A stretch of 64,000 nt of DNA from positions 1-64,000 of the forward strand of contig CAZGPG010000014.1 in assembly GCA_964527735.1 (NCBI GenBank). The letters run 5' to 3'. Of the stretch, positions 56,720-63,965 are shown piece by piece. The notes beneath the pieces are model-generated. The model was not told the origin of the DNA. It worked only from the letters and a program-made list of their open reading frames with translations, and did not search any database. Position numbers and translations under genes: made by a program. The DNA is from JBEBVQ01 sp964527735 (GTDB taxonomy: Bacteria; Bacteroidota; Bacteroidia; Chitinophagales; Chitinophagaceae). The stretch's first letter is position 1, and each line of letters begins with the position of its first letter.

Positions 56720-57786
56720 CCTATCCCGTCTATATCCTTTCGGCCAGCGCCATCTCGCCGCAGCACAGCTTTGAAGCCGGCCGGTTTCCGGATCCGCCGG
56801 TACATACCGCCGATGGACAATTATTCATTACAGATGCCGACTATACCCGGTACATCGATCCCGTAGCCATACGCCGTATGAGCCGCCTGCTGAAAATGAG
56901 CATCAGCACAGGTATACAGTGTCTGCGTGATGCCGGCATTGAAAAGCCCGATGCTATCATTACCGGAACCGGGCGCGGCAGCATGAACGATACCGAACGC
57001 TTCCTGACGGATATGATCGCACTAAAAGAAGAAGCGCTCAACCCGACTTACTTTATCCAGTCCACCTACAACTCCACCAATGGCTGGCTGGCCATGAAAA
57101 CACAATGTACCGGTTATAACCAAACCTATGTACACCGCGGGGCATCGTTTGAGCTGGCATTGCTCGATGCACAAATGCTGCTGCAGGAAGGCGCAGCGCA
57201 ATATGCCCTGACCGGTTGCTTCGATGAGCTGACAAAAGATTACTTCTTCGTAAAAAATAAAATTGATTACTGGAAAAAAGAATTGCCAGACAGCCTCGAT
57301 CTGATACAAAACAGCCATACACCCGGTACTATTGCCGGAGAAGGGGCGGCATTTTTCCTGTTATCTTCCAAAAAAGAACAGGCGGCAGCGGTGCTGCAAT
57401 CGCTCACCATCCTCAATGATCCGGATCCGGTAACGCTGTGTGAGCAGGTAACCGGTATGCTCCATAGCTGCGGCCTCAGTTTTGCCGATATAGACGTCGT
57501 ACTGACCGGGATGAACGGGGACAACCGGCAGCAGTATATATATGAGTCAATACTCCCCGCTCTCTCACCCGATACCACTATCGCTGTATTCAAACACCTT
57601 TGCGGGGAATACGATACCGCAACAGGCTTTGGTCTCTGGCTGGCAACACGTATGCTTGCCGTACAGGAAATACCGGAATTAATCATACACAGAAAAGGCG
57701 CCTCCGGGAAAATAAAACACATCCTCCTCCTCAACCATTATATACTAAACAATGTTTCGGCGATGGTGGTTTCGTATCCGGCGTAA
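56716..57786 (+). CDS. Ketosynthase homologue lacking the active Cys (chain-length-factor-like)
   Basis: 356 residues with the thiolase fold (IITGTGRGSMNDTERFL, ALTGCFDELTKDYFF, GTIAGEGAAFFLLSS). At the position of the active cysteine the sequence reads NQTYVHRGASFELALLDA, so no Cys is present. The second half keeps a FKHLCGEYDTATGFGLWLA helix. This pattern, with a complete ketosynthase partner overlapping by four bases, fits a chain-length factor that forms a heterodimer and sets product length. With the ACP it suggests aryl-polyene, flexirubin or a related polyene product; no other pathway genes lie here. Confidence 0.8.
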   Translation: MTYPVYILSASAISPQHSFEAGRFPDPPVHTADGQLFITDADYTRYIDPVAIRRMSRLLKMSISTGIQCLRDAGIEKPDAIITGTGRGSMNDTERFLTDMIALKEEALNPTYFIQSTYNSTNGWLAMKTQCTGYNQTYVHRGASFELALLDAQMLLQEGAAQYALTGCFDELTKDYFFVKNKIDYWKKELPDSLDLIQNSHTPGTIAGEGAAFFLLSSKKEQAAAVLQSLTILNDPDPVTLCEQVTGMLHSCGLSFADIDVVLTGMNGDNRQQYIYESILPALSPDTTIAVFKHLCGEYDTATGFGLWLATRMLAVQEIPELIIHRKGASGKIKHILLLNHYILNNVSAMVVSYPA

Positions 57787-57799
57787 CGTTACACCATCC

Positions 57800-57842
57800 A
57801 ATGCGATGAATCGCATTGGGGAGACGCGATAAATCGCGTCTC
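57800..57842. repeat. REP elements before the RAYT gene
   Basis: AATGCGATGAATCGCATT (57800-57817), followed by GAGACGCGATAAATCGCGTC with two further bases (57821-57842). They lie 57 bases before the start of the REP-associated transposase. Confidence 0.85.
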
Positions 57843-57898
57843 TACGGGTTACAAATAATTGATTAAATTGCAGTTATCTGTGATCATGGGGAATAGTG

Positions 57899-58519
57899 AT
57901 GCGTGAAAAATTTCAGAATAAATATAGAATACCTTCTGCACGTTGGCAAAATTGGGATTACGGCAGCAATGGCGCCTATTTCATAACTATATGTACCACC
58001 AACAGGGAACATTTTTTTGGAGAAATTGTTTCGGGAACGGAAGCGCAACAAATGTCATTATCATCATTAGGAAAATTAGCAGAGAAATATTGGATGGAAA
58101 TCCCCGATCATTTTCCATTCGTGAAATTGGATGAATTCGTGGTAATGCCGAATCATATACACGGCGTTCTGATAATTGAGAAAACGGACCGTAGAGACGC
58201 GATTCATCGCGTCTCCCCAAATCCGGGTACACCATCCAACGAGATAAATCTCGTTGAAGGAGACGCGATGAATCGCGTCTCTACGGGTGGTGCGGTTAGT
58301 AAAAACAGCAACCCGATGTTACATCAAAACATCCCGCGTGTTGTCCGGTGGTACAAGGGAAGAACTACATCTGCAGCCCGAAAAATACATATAGGCTTTG
58401 CATGGCAATCCCGATTCCATGACCATATCATTCGTGATGCACAATCATTTCACACCATTGCACAGTACATCATTAATAACCCCCAAAATTGGGAATCTGA
58501 TAAATTTTATCAAAAGTGA
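57899..58519 (+). CDS. REP-associated tyrosine transposase (RAYT, Y1/HUH superfamily)
   Basis: 206 residues (an adjacent GTG at 57896 is an alternative start). Signature: GAYFITICTTNREHFFGEIV, the HUH motif in VVMPNHIHGVLII and the C-terminal catalytic-Tyr region FHTIAQYIINNPQNW. RAYTs nick REP palindromes and are thought to move or maintain them. Several GAGACGCG REPs lie near this gene and across the window, so it is the likely enzyme for that family. Two REPs occur within its own coding sequence in frame (58194-58281), encoding a polar linker after the HUH motif. Confidence 0.88.
   Translation: MREKFQNKYRIPSARWQNWDYGSNGAYFITICTTNREHFFGEIVSGTEAQQMSLSSLGKLAEKYWMEIPDHFPFVKLDEFVVMPNHIHGVLIIEKTDRRDAIHRVSPNPGTPSNEINLVEGDAMNRVSTGGAVSKNSNPMLHQNIPRVVRWYKGRTTSAARKIHIGFAWQSRFHDHIIRDAQSFHTIAQYIINNPQNWESDKFYQK
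58194..58281. repeat. Two REP elements in frame within the RAYT gene
   Basis: GAGACGCGATTCATCGCGTC plus two bases at 58194-58215 and GAGACGCGATGAATCGCGTC plus two at 58260-58281, with a smaller palindrome (ACGAGATAAATCTCGT) between them. The insert adds about 30 residues in a region that is a variable loop in the family. Confidence 0.85.
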
Positions 58520-58529
58520 ATGTCCGCCC

Positions 58530-59114
58530 CTATTCATTCTTAGCATAAAAAACCGGCAGCGGATATCCCAGCCCCTCCATGATATGCTCCAGATCCGGCT
58601 CATCTGAGGGATGATATTTCCGGTTCAGATTAAAGCCGTTCACTTTCGCCCACGCCTGCCATTTCAGCGCAGCAACGGGATTCTTAAAATCATTCAGGAT
58701 CTGGTAAATATTCAACCCGGTCTGGCGGGCGATGAGCTTTACCAGCAATACACCCTGTGTTGTATTCAGGTCACGGATCTTTTCTTCAAAACGGGTACGC
58801 ACCAATTCCTCCTGCTCGCTGACAAACGCTTTCCTGGCTTTTTTATCCAAATCCGGATCATTTAAACGTTCGTCAATTTCAGAAAATAATCGCACAGCCT
58901 CTTCCAGATACGGGAGTATAGTTGTTACATAATAACGCATCTGATTGTACTGGTAGCGTACCGTGTCATTTTCCCACAACCGCCTGCTCACCACATTTAC
59001 GTTCTCCAGACGTACCATCAGCATTTTGTCGTCTTCGGCGCCGGGCGCCGGGGATTGCGCTGCAAGCGGCACAGCGACCGGAAACAGGAAAAATAAAATC
59101 AACAATGATCTCAT
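58530..59114 (-). CDS. DUF4294 secreted protein
   Basis: 194 residues from ATG 59114 with signal peptide MRSLLILFFLFPVAVPLAAQ. Family pattern of DUF4294: WENDTVRYQYNQMRYYVTTI, a long helical middle (EAVRLFSEIDERLNDPDLDK) and GVLLVKLIARQTGLNIYQIL. Usually about 200 residues, so it is full length. No lipobox or T9SS domain is visible; it is probably periplasmic. The function of the family is unknown. It diverges from the OB-fold gene at 59215. Confidence 0.88.
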   Translation of the reverse strand: MRSLLILFFLFPVAVPLAAQSPAPGAEDDKMLMVRLENVNVVSRRLWENDTVRYQYNQMRYYVTTILPYLEEAVRLFSEIDERLNDPDLDKKARKAFVSEQEELVRTRFEEKIRDLNTTQGVLLVKLIARQTGLNIYQILNDFKNPVAALKWQAWAKVNGFNLNRKYHPSDEPDLEHIMEGLGYPLPVFYAKNE

Positions 59115-59214
59115 ACAGATGTAAATTACAATATCCGTACCAGTTTTTATACATCCTCCCAATAACCACGCTTAAAATTATCCTTAACTTTAGCAAACAG
59201 GAAACTTACAATAA

Positions 59215-59625
59215 ATGAATAAAAAAATATTACCATATAGTATTGGCGGGGTGGTCATCAGTGCCATCGTCGTTGCGCTTATTTTCTGGTTTCAGCCACC
59301 GCGGAAAGCCGTAGATCAGCCGGGCATCCCAATTACCGCAGAGGCACTTTTCCAGGCATATGATACCGACGAACAGGGAGCAGACGCATTATATCTCGGT
59401 AAGGCGCTGGAAGTAACCGGTATGGTTACAGATACCGATACGAATCAGGACGGGCAACTCGTCGTCTTTCTGGATACCGGAAACCCGTCCGGGAATATAG
59501 TCTGTACCTTCCCGAAGTTTCCCGGCGAGATATCCCTTAACAGGCAGGTTACCATTAAAGGTTTTTGTGCCGGGATGCTGGCCGATGTCATGCTCACCGA
59601 TTGTGTCCATATCCCTGCGCGCTGA
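59215..59625 (+). CDS. Membrane-anchored OB-fold (tRNA_anti-like) protein
   Basis: 136 residues. One N-terminal span (ILPYSIGGVVISAIVVALIF) is followed by a small beta-barrel (ALEVTGMVTDTDTNQDG, VVFLDTG, VTIKGFCAGMLADVMLTDCV) like the PF12869 tRNA_anti-like OB domains of Bacteroidota. It begins a plus-strand group of four small envelope genes. The ligand is unknown. Confidence 0.8.
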   Translation: MNKKILPYSIGGVVISAIVVALIFWFQPPRKAVDQPGIPITAEALFQAYDTDEQGADALYLGKALEVTGMVTDTDTNQDGQLVVFLDTGNPSGNIVCTFPKFPGEISLNRQVTIKGFCAGMLADVMLTDCVHIPAR

Positions 59626-59654
59626 TTGCCAGCAATTTATTAAATTGCATCCAT

Positions 59655-60035
59655 ATGATTAAGCTTGTTTTCCCCGTAGCCCTGTTGTGGTCAGTTATAT
59701 TCCTCTGTACAGGATGTTATAACGACAATCGCGAAGACCTTTACCCCGCGATCGGCGATTGTGATACCGTCACCGTTTCCTATTCGGAATTTATTGCTCC
59801 GCTAATGAACGCATCCTGCGCCACAAGCGCTTGTCATGATGCGGCAACCGCCTCGTTTGCCATTATCCTGGATAACTATGCAGACGTACAGCAGATTGCG
59901 CTGAACGGCAAGCTGCTTGGATCCGTAACCCATGCAAGCGGCTTTTACCCCATGCCCAAAAACGTTGCCAGGCTGGATGACTGTACAATTGCAAAAATCA
60001 GGGCCTGGGTAAACGCAGGCGCACCGGAAAACTAA
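59655..60035 (+). CDS. Small lipoprotein with cytochrome-like CxxxxCH motif
   Basis: 126 residues. Lipobox-like FLCTGC ends the signal sequence (MIKLVFPVALLWSVIFLCTG). The mature part carries ASCATSACHDAAT: a C-x4-C-H, one residue spacing away from standard heme motifs (CxxCH), and a late GFYPMPKN that may supply a methionine ligand. The layout is that of the anaerobic-type cytochrome c-like proteins of the phylum. Heme attachment is uncertain. It lies between the OB-fold gene and a YceI gene. Its stop is followed at once by a TTTGAAAAT repeat. Confidence 0.7.
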   Translation: MIKLVFPVALLWSVIFLCTGCYNDNREDLYPAIGDCDTVTVSYSEFIAPLMNASCATSACHDAATASFAIILDNYADVQQIALNGKLLGSVTHASGFYPMPKNVARLDDCTIAKIRAWVNAGAPEN

Positions 60036-60110
60036 TTTGAAAATCTGGAGATTTGAAAATGTCCCTGTTATTATAAGATAAAGCTCATTGTTTCGTTTTC
60101 AAATATTCAA
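60034..60110. repeat. AATTTGAAAAT word-repeat palindrome (imperfect)
   Basis: AATTTGAAAAT (60034-60044) and ATTTGAAAATG (60051-60061) face CGTTTTCAAATATTCAA (60095-60111). It starts inside the stop codon of the preceding gene and ends shortly before the YceI gene. Confidence 0.6.
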
Positions 60111-60124
60111 CCTGAACAGACCCT

Positions 60125-60673
60125 ATGAGATATACCAGCTTAATTCTGATCACAACGTTACTGCTTGCCTTGCCCGCAATGGCGCAGCAGTACACCACCC
60201 GTACCGGTAAGATCAGCTTTTTTTCCGGGACGCCGGTCGAGAATATTGAAGCGGTTAGCAACCAGGCTGCCGCTTCGCTGGATGCCGGAACCGGCAAGCT
60301 CAATGTACAGATGCTGATCAAAAGTTTCCGGTTCAAAAAAAGGCTGATGGAAGAGCATTTCAACGAAAACTACATGGAAAGCGACCGCTATCCCAAAGCA
60401 GTTTTTGATGGCAGGATCACAGACATGAGCCAGGCAGATCTTACCAAAGCCGGAAGCTACCCGGTAACAGCCGAAGGTGTGCTGACCATGCACGGCGTAA
60501 GCCGGGATGTTGTAATACCCGGCAACCTGACGGTAGCAGACGGGAATGTAACTGCAGCGGCATCATTCATCGTGAAGCCGGCAGATTACAAGATCAAAAT
60601 ACCCTCAATGGTACGTAAAAATATAGCAGAAGAAATCTCCGTTACCATAAACCTCGTGCTTAATGAAAAATAA
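60125..60673 (+). CDS. YceI-family periplasmic protein
   Basis: 182 residues with signal peptide MRYTSLILITTLLLALPAMA. YceI lipocalin-like fold: GKISFFSGTPVENIEAVSNQ, LNVQMLIKSFRFKKRLMEEH, NYMESDRYPKAVFDGRI and LTMHGVSRDVVIPGNL. YceI proteins bind isoprenoid-type lipids. It overlaps the next gene by 11 bases (if the first ATG is used) and belongs to the envelope operon. Confidence 0.93.
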   Translation: MRYTSLILITTLLLALPAMAQQYTTRTGKISFFSGTPVENIEAVSNQAAASLDAGTGKLNVQMLIKSFRFKKRLMEEHFNENYMESDRYPKAVFDGRITDMSQADLTKAGSYPVTAEGVLTMHGVSRDVVIPGNLTVADGNVTAAASFIVKPADYKIKIPSMVRKNIAEEISVTINLVLNEK

Positions 60674-61604
60674 CTTCCCCCGTATATTCCCAACAATGCA
60701 ACGCACAACCAGGTTGCTGACGGCCGTGACGCTCATGCTCCTGCCGGCAGCTTATGTATCCGCACAAGTACCAGACACGGACGAAGATCTTATCAGCCTG
60801 TCTGAAACTCAAAGAGATTACACGACAGCGACATTCAAAACCAGCCGGCTGATCAACGGGCATAGCATTGAGAACACAGCGGCAGGCGTACTGGACTTTA
60901 AAATATCACACCGCTTCGGGCGGATTGACGGCGGGCTGCAGGAATGGTTCGGGCTGGACGGCGCCACGATCAGGCTCGGCCTGGATTACGGCGTTACCGA
61001 CTGGCTGACTGTTGGCGCCGGGCGCAGCTCTTTCCAGAAAGAATATGACGGCTACCTGAAGGCCAGGATCCTCCGCCAGACCGACGACAATCATATGCCG
61101 CTCAGCCTCAGCTATCTGGGTGCTATGTCCGTCACTTCTATTCCTGCCCCTACCCTCCCCGCCGGGCAGGAATGGCATTTCAGCAACCGGCTGTTTTATG
61201 TCAACCAGTTGCTGATCGCCCGGAAGTTTAACCAATGGCTTTCTATACAGTTGATGCCGGTGCACGTGCATTACAACCTGGTAGATACCCGTGCCGAGCC
61301 GAATGATGTGCTGGCTATGGGCATCGGCGGAAGGGTGAAGATCTCCAACCGCGTAACGTTTAATGCAGAATATTATTACCAGCTTCCGGACAGCCGCCTG
61401 AACGGTACGGTCAACTCACTCTCATTCGGCTTCGACATCGAAACCGGCGGGCACGTGTTCCAGCTTCATTTCACCAATTCCACCGGCATGACGGAACGCA
61501 CCTTTGTCGGCCAAACCATCGATCAGTGGAATAATGGCGGCATGCACTTCGGCTTCAACATTTCGAGGGTCTTTACGATCGTGACGCCGAAAGAATTCAG
61601 GTAA
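60663..61604 (+). CDS. DUF5777 outer-membrane beta-barrel protein
   Basis: 313 residues; a start at 60696 (MQRTTRLLTAVTLMLLPAAY) is the better signal-peptide start and would leave 302 residues. The body alternates hydrophobic strands (FKISHRFGRIDGGLQEWFGL, IRLGLDYGVTDWLTVGAGRS, FQLHFTNSTGMTERTFVGQT) ending IVTPKEFR, typical of DUF5777 barrels. These occur beside YceI and cytochrome-like genes, as here. Its TAA stop lies in a perfect 17-base palindrome. Confidence 0.85.
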   Translation: MKNNFPRIFPTMQRTTRLLTAVTLMLLPAAYVSAQVPDTDEDLISLSETQRDYTTATFKTSRLINGHSIENTAAGVLDFKISHRFGRIDGGLQEWFGLDGATIRLGLDYGVTDWLTVGAGRSSFQKEYDGYLKARILRQTDDNHMPLSLSYLGAMSVTSIPAPTLPAGQEWHFSNRLFYVNQLLIARKFNQWLSIQLMPVHVHYNLVDTRAEPNDVLAMGIGGRVKISNRVTFNAEYYYQLPDSRLNGTVNSLSFGFDIETGGHVFQLHFTNSTGMTERTFVGQTIDQWNNGGMHFGFNISRVFTIVTPKEFR

Positions 61605-61644
61605 TGAACAATGAATAATTTGTGCCCATTATTCATTGTTCATT
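61603..61644. repeat. Perfect 17-bp ATTATTCATTGTTC palindrome at a gene end
   Basis: AATGAACAATGAATAAT (61603-61619) mirrored by ATTATTCATTGTTCATT (61628-61644), with another ATTATTCATTG after it. The left arm begins within the TAA stop of the DUF5777 gene. It lies immediately upstream of the riboswitch promoter. Confidence 0.8.
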
Positions 61645-61665
61645 ATTCATTGTCCATTAAATTCC

Positions 61666-61673
61666 TACCTTTG
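61666..61673 (+). promoter_or_regulatory. -7 promoter element (TACCTTTG) of the riboswitch transcript
   Basis: TACCTTTG matches TAnnTTTG and lies just before the cobalamin riboswitch. Confidence 0.55.
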
Positions 61674-61680
61674 CGCCGCT

Positions 61681-61880
61681 GTTTGGTTCATACGCGGCAG
61701 TACATGCCGTAATGATTAAAAGGGAAGTCCGGTGCAAAACCGGCGCTATCCCCGTAGCTGTAATCCCGGTGTAACGCATGTTACACGGTGTTTCCGGAAC
61801 TACAAGCCACTGTATCGCACACACGATATGGGAAGGCCTCCGGAGACCGGGTAAGCCAGAAGACCTGCCTCACGGTTTTT
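61681..61880 (+). promoter_or_regulatory. Cobalamin (adenosylcobalamin) riboswitch
   Basis: The conserved B12 core is easy to read: AAAAGGGAAGTCCGGTGCAA, CCGGCGCTATCCCCGTAGCT, GCCACTG, then GGGAAGGC and GTAAGCCAGAAGACCTGCC. Length and order of these blocks match class I cobalamin riboswitches. The controlled gene, 130 bases downstream, is a T9SS surface protein and not a TonB receptor. In this phylum the switch normally reduces expression when cobalamin is abundant. Confidence 0.95.
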
Positions 61881-62013
61881 CACTGTTTGCTTTCGGAGGA
61901 AAAGCAAGGGTGGGATCCGGTTTCTGTGTACACACATTATTGTCTCCTGCCTGTTTTTGCTCTGTGCTTCAGTGTATGATTGTGTTTATTTATTCACTAT
62001 TAATACACCCGTT

Positions 62014-63858
62014 ATGAAACACAAACCATTTACCATGATCCTGCTGCTGGCAGGGCTTCTGTCCTTACAGGTCGCAGCACAATACAACAGACCTGAAAAC
62101 CGGGTATGGGCTCTGGGTAATACCATAGGCCTGGACTTCAGCACCGGCACACCCACACCCTTCAGAACCAGCCTTACCAGTACCACGGAAGGCTCGGCAA
62201 CGGTAAGCGATGCAAATGGGGATCTGCTGTTTTACACCAATGGCGCTACGGTCTGGAACCGGATCGGCAACACAATGCCCCGGGGAATAAACTTCACCGG
62301 CGCCGGTAATACCTTCACCACATCCACCACACAGGGCGCCGTGATCGTACCCATACCCGACAGTGCCGGGAAATATTATATCTTCTCTCTAAGCTCTGTA
62401 TCCAACTGTAAATTGTATTGCAGCAAGGTTGACATGAGCCTGGATGGCGGCATGGGAGATGTTGATACATCATTTTACCTGCACAAAACACGGATAGACT
62501 CCAACCTTACAGAAAAGATGATTGCCGTAGCCGGCTGCAATAATAATATATGGCTGCTGGTACATTCAGACACGGGTACTTTCTTTAAGGCTTATGAGAT
62601 CACCAGTGGGGGCATTAACCTGAACCCGGTCATTTCTTACGCAGGCCAGTACCCCGCCGCCTATTACCGCCAGGGCGTAATGAAAATATCCCCTAACCGC
62701 CAACGGCTGATGACCTGTAACTTCAGGGCAACCGGAGCGACAGACGCGGGACTGGAAGTGTATGATTTCAACTTTTCAACCGGTGTGGTTTCCAATGCGA
62801 GCCTGGTAGATACGTTTTCCTATTACGGAGGAACATTCTCGCCGGACAACTCAAAACTGTACGCACAAACCACTGCCGTGATGAACGAAGGAACAGTTTT
62901 CCAGTTTAACCTGGACGATCCTTCGCCCATATCGAGTAAATTACTTTTAGGCCCATCAGGTCAATATGCAGACATGAAGCTTGGCCCGGACGGGAAAATA
63001 TACTTTGGCGCATTGGCCGGAGGTCAAGGCTGGAGCAACTATATGTATATGGGACGGATCAACGCGCCCAACAACCTGGGTGCAGCCTGCGACTTCCAGG
63101 ATACGGTAACCGCCCTGCGCCTTGCTACAACGGCAGGGACAGCCGGCGCCCTCACGCAGGGTTTGCCCAATGAAGTGCCGGTACCTTCCGGCAGTACCGA
63201 CACACTGATATACAAAACGGACACGTTACTCTGCTCCGCATTTACGCCATTTACCGTCTATGCACCCGCAGATGCTTATGGATTCACCTGGCAGGACGGT
63301 AGTGTTGACAGCGCTTACACGATCACCCAACACGGAACGTACCGGGTAGTCAGTTTCACTCCCTGCCCCAGGATAGACAGCTTTATTATCCGCGGTGCAG
63401 ATTTCCCCGGCACATGGCACATCACGGTTGACGGTTATGTGCTCGGCGCCAGCGAGGCTTTTGATTCATACCAGTGGTACCGCGACGGGCAACGGCTTGA
63501 CGGCGCTACGGACCGGGAATATACCGTTACGGAAAACGGATGGCATGCCGTGAAGGTGAACCTCGGCCCCTGTTCGGACTCACTTGCCTATCATGTAAAC
63601 AACGTAGGCATAGCAGATCCGGGCAATGAATACAACGTACGTATTTATCCCAATCCGGCAAGCAGCATCGTGCATATCACCGCTTCAGTTCCGGTGCATG
63701 TATCCGTCAGCAGCCTCGACGGGAAAGTTGTCTTACGGCATCACGACAATGCCCCCATAGACATCAGCATGTTGCAGCCCGGCGTGTATATCATGCGTGT
63801 AACCAATCAGCACAATACATTATTAAGAACAGAAAAGCTGATTAGAACGGCAAAATAA
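62014..63858 (+). CDS. T9SS type A surface protein, possible beta-propeller, under B12 riboswitch control
   Basis: 614 residues from ATG 62014 with signal peptide (KPFTMILLLAGLLSLQVAA). Residues 30-400 form the module shared with the proteins at 12243 and 30279 (RVWALGNTIGLDFSTGTPTP, GDLLFYTNGATVWNRIGN, FSPDNSKLYAQTT, LGPDGKIYFGALAG), which resembles WD40/propeller-type repeats. An Ig-like domain follows, then the sorting domain (VRIYPNPASSIVHI ... GVYIMRV). Regulation by the riboswitch is the key context: B12-responsive genes in Bacteroidota usually encode B12 capture proteins, such as the propeller BtuG. A B12-related role is therefore inferred, not shown. Confidence 0.85.
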   Translation: MKHKPFTMILLLAGLLSLQVAAQYNRPENRVWALGNTIGLDFSTGTPTPFRTSLTSTTEGSATVSDANGDLLFYTNGATVWNRIGNTMPRGINFTGAGNTFTTSTTQGAVIVPIPDSAGKYYIFSLSSVSNCKLYCSKVDMSLDGGMGDVDTSFYLHKTRIDSNLTEKMIAVAGCNNNIWLLVHSDTGTFFKAYEITSGGINLNPVISYAGQYPAAYYRQGVMKISPNRQRLMTCNFRATGATDAGLEVYDFNFSTGVVSNASLVDTFSYYGGTFSPDNSKLYAQTTAVMNEGTVFQFNLDDPSPISSKLLLGPSGQYADMKLGPDGKIYFGALAGGQGWSNYMYMGRINAPNNLGAACDFQDTVTALRLATTAGTAGALTQGLPNEVPVPSGSTDTLIYKTDTLLCSAFTPFTVYAPADAYGFTWQDGSVDSAYTITQHGTYRVVSFTPCPRIDSFIIRGADFPGTWHITVDGYVLGASEAFDSYQWYRDGQRLDGATDREYTVTENGWHAVKVNLGPCSDSLAYHVNNVGIADPGNEYNVRIYPNPASSIVHITASVPVHVSVSSLDGKVVLRHHDNAPIDISMLQPGVYIMRVTNQHNTLLRTEKLIRTAK

Positions 63859-63878
63859 CCGTATCCCGCAGTGATGAC

Positions 63879-63949
63879 AAAATGGCTTCGGCGAAGCTCA
63901 GACACCGTCTTTTTTAATGCCGGCGCCTGGGCCTCGCCGAGGCCATTTT
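63879..63949. repeat. Long imperfect palindrome after the riboswitch-controlled gene
   Basis: AAAATGGCTTCGGCGAAGC (63879-63897) pairs with GCCTCGCCGAGGCCATTTT (63931-63949) over 19 bases with two G-U pairs. The inner loop includes a T-run (63910-63915). It may act as terminator; the sequence is related to the CTTCG/CGAAG repeat family. Confidence 0.7.
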
Positions 63950-63965
63950 CAGAAACAATGAAAAT

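Noticed and set aside
57893..58519. Treating the RAYT gene as an IS200/IS605 element
   Set aside because: No tnpB and no subterminal hairpin ends of an IS; nearby REPs and single-domain size fit a domesticated RAYT.
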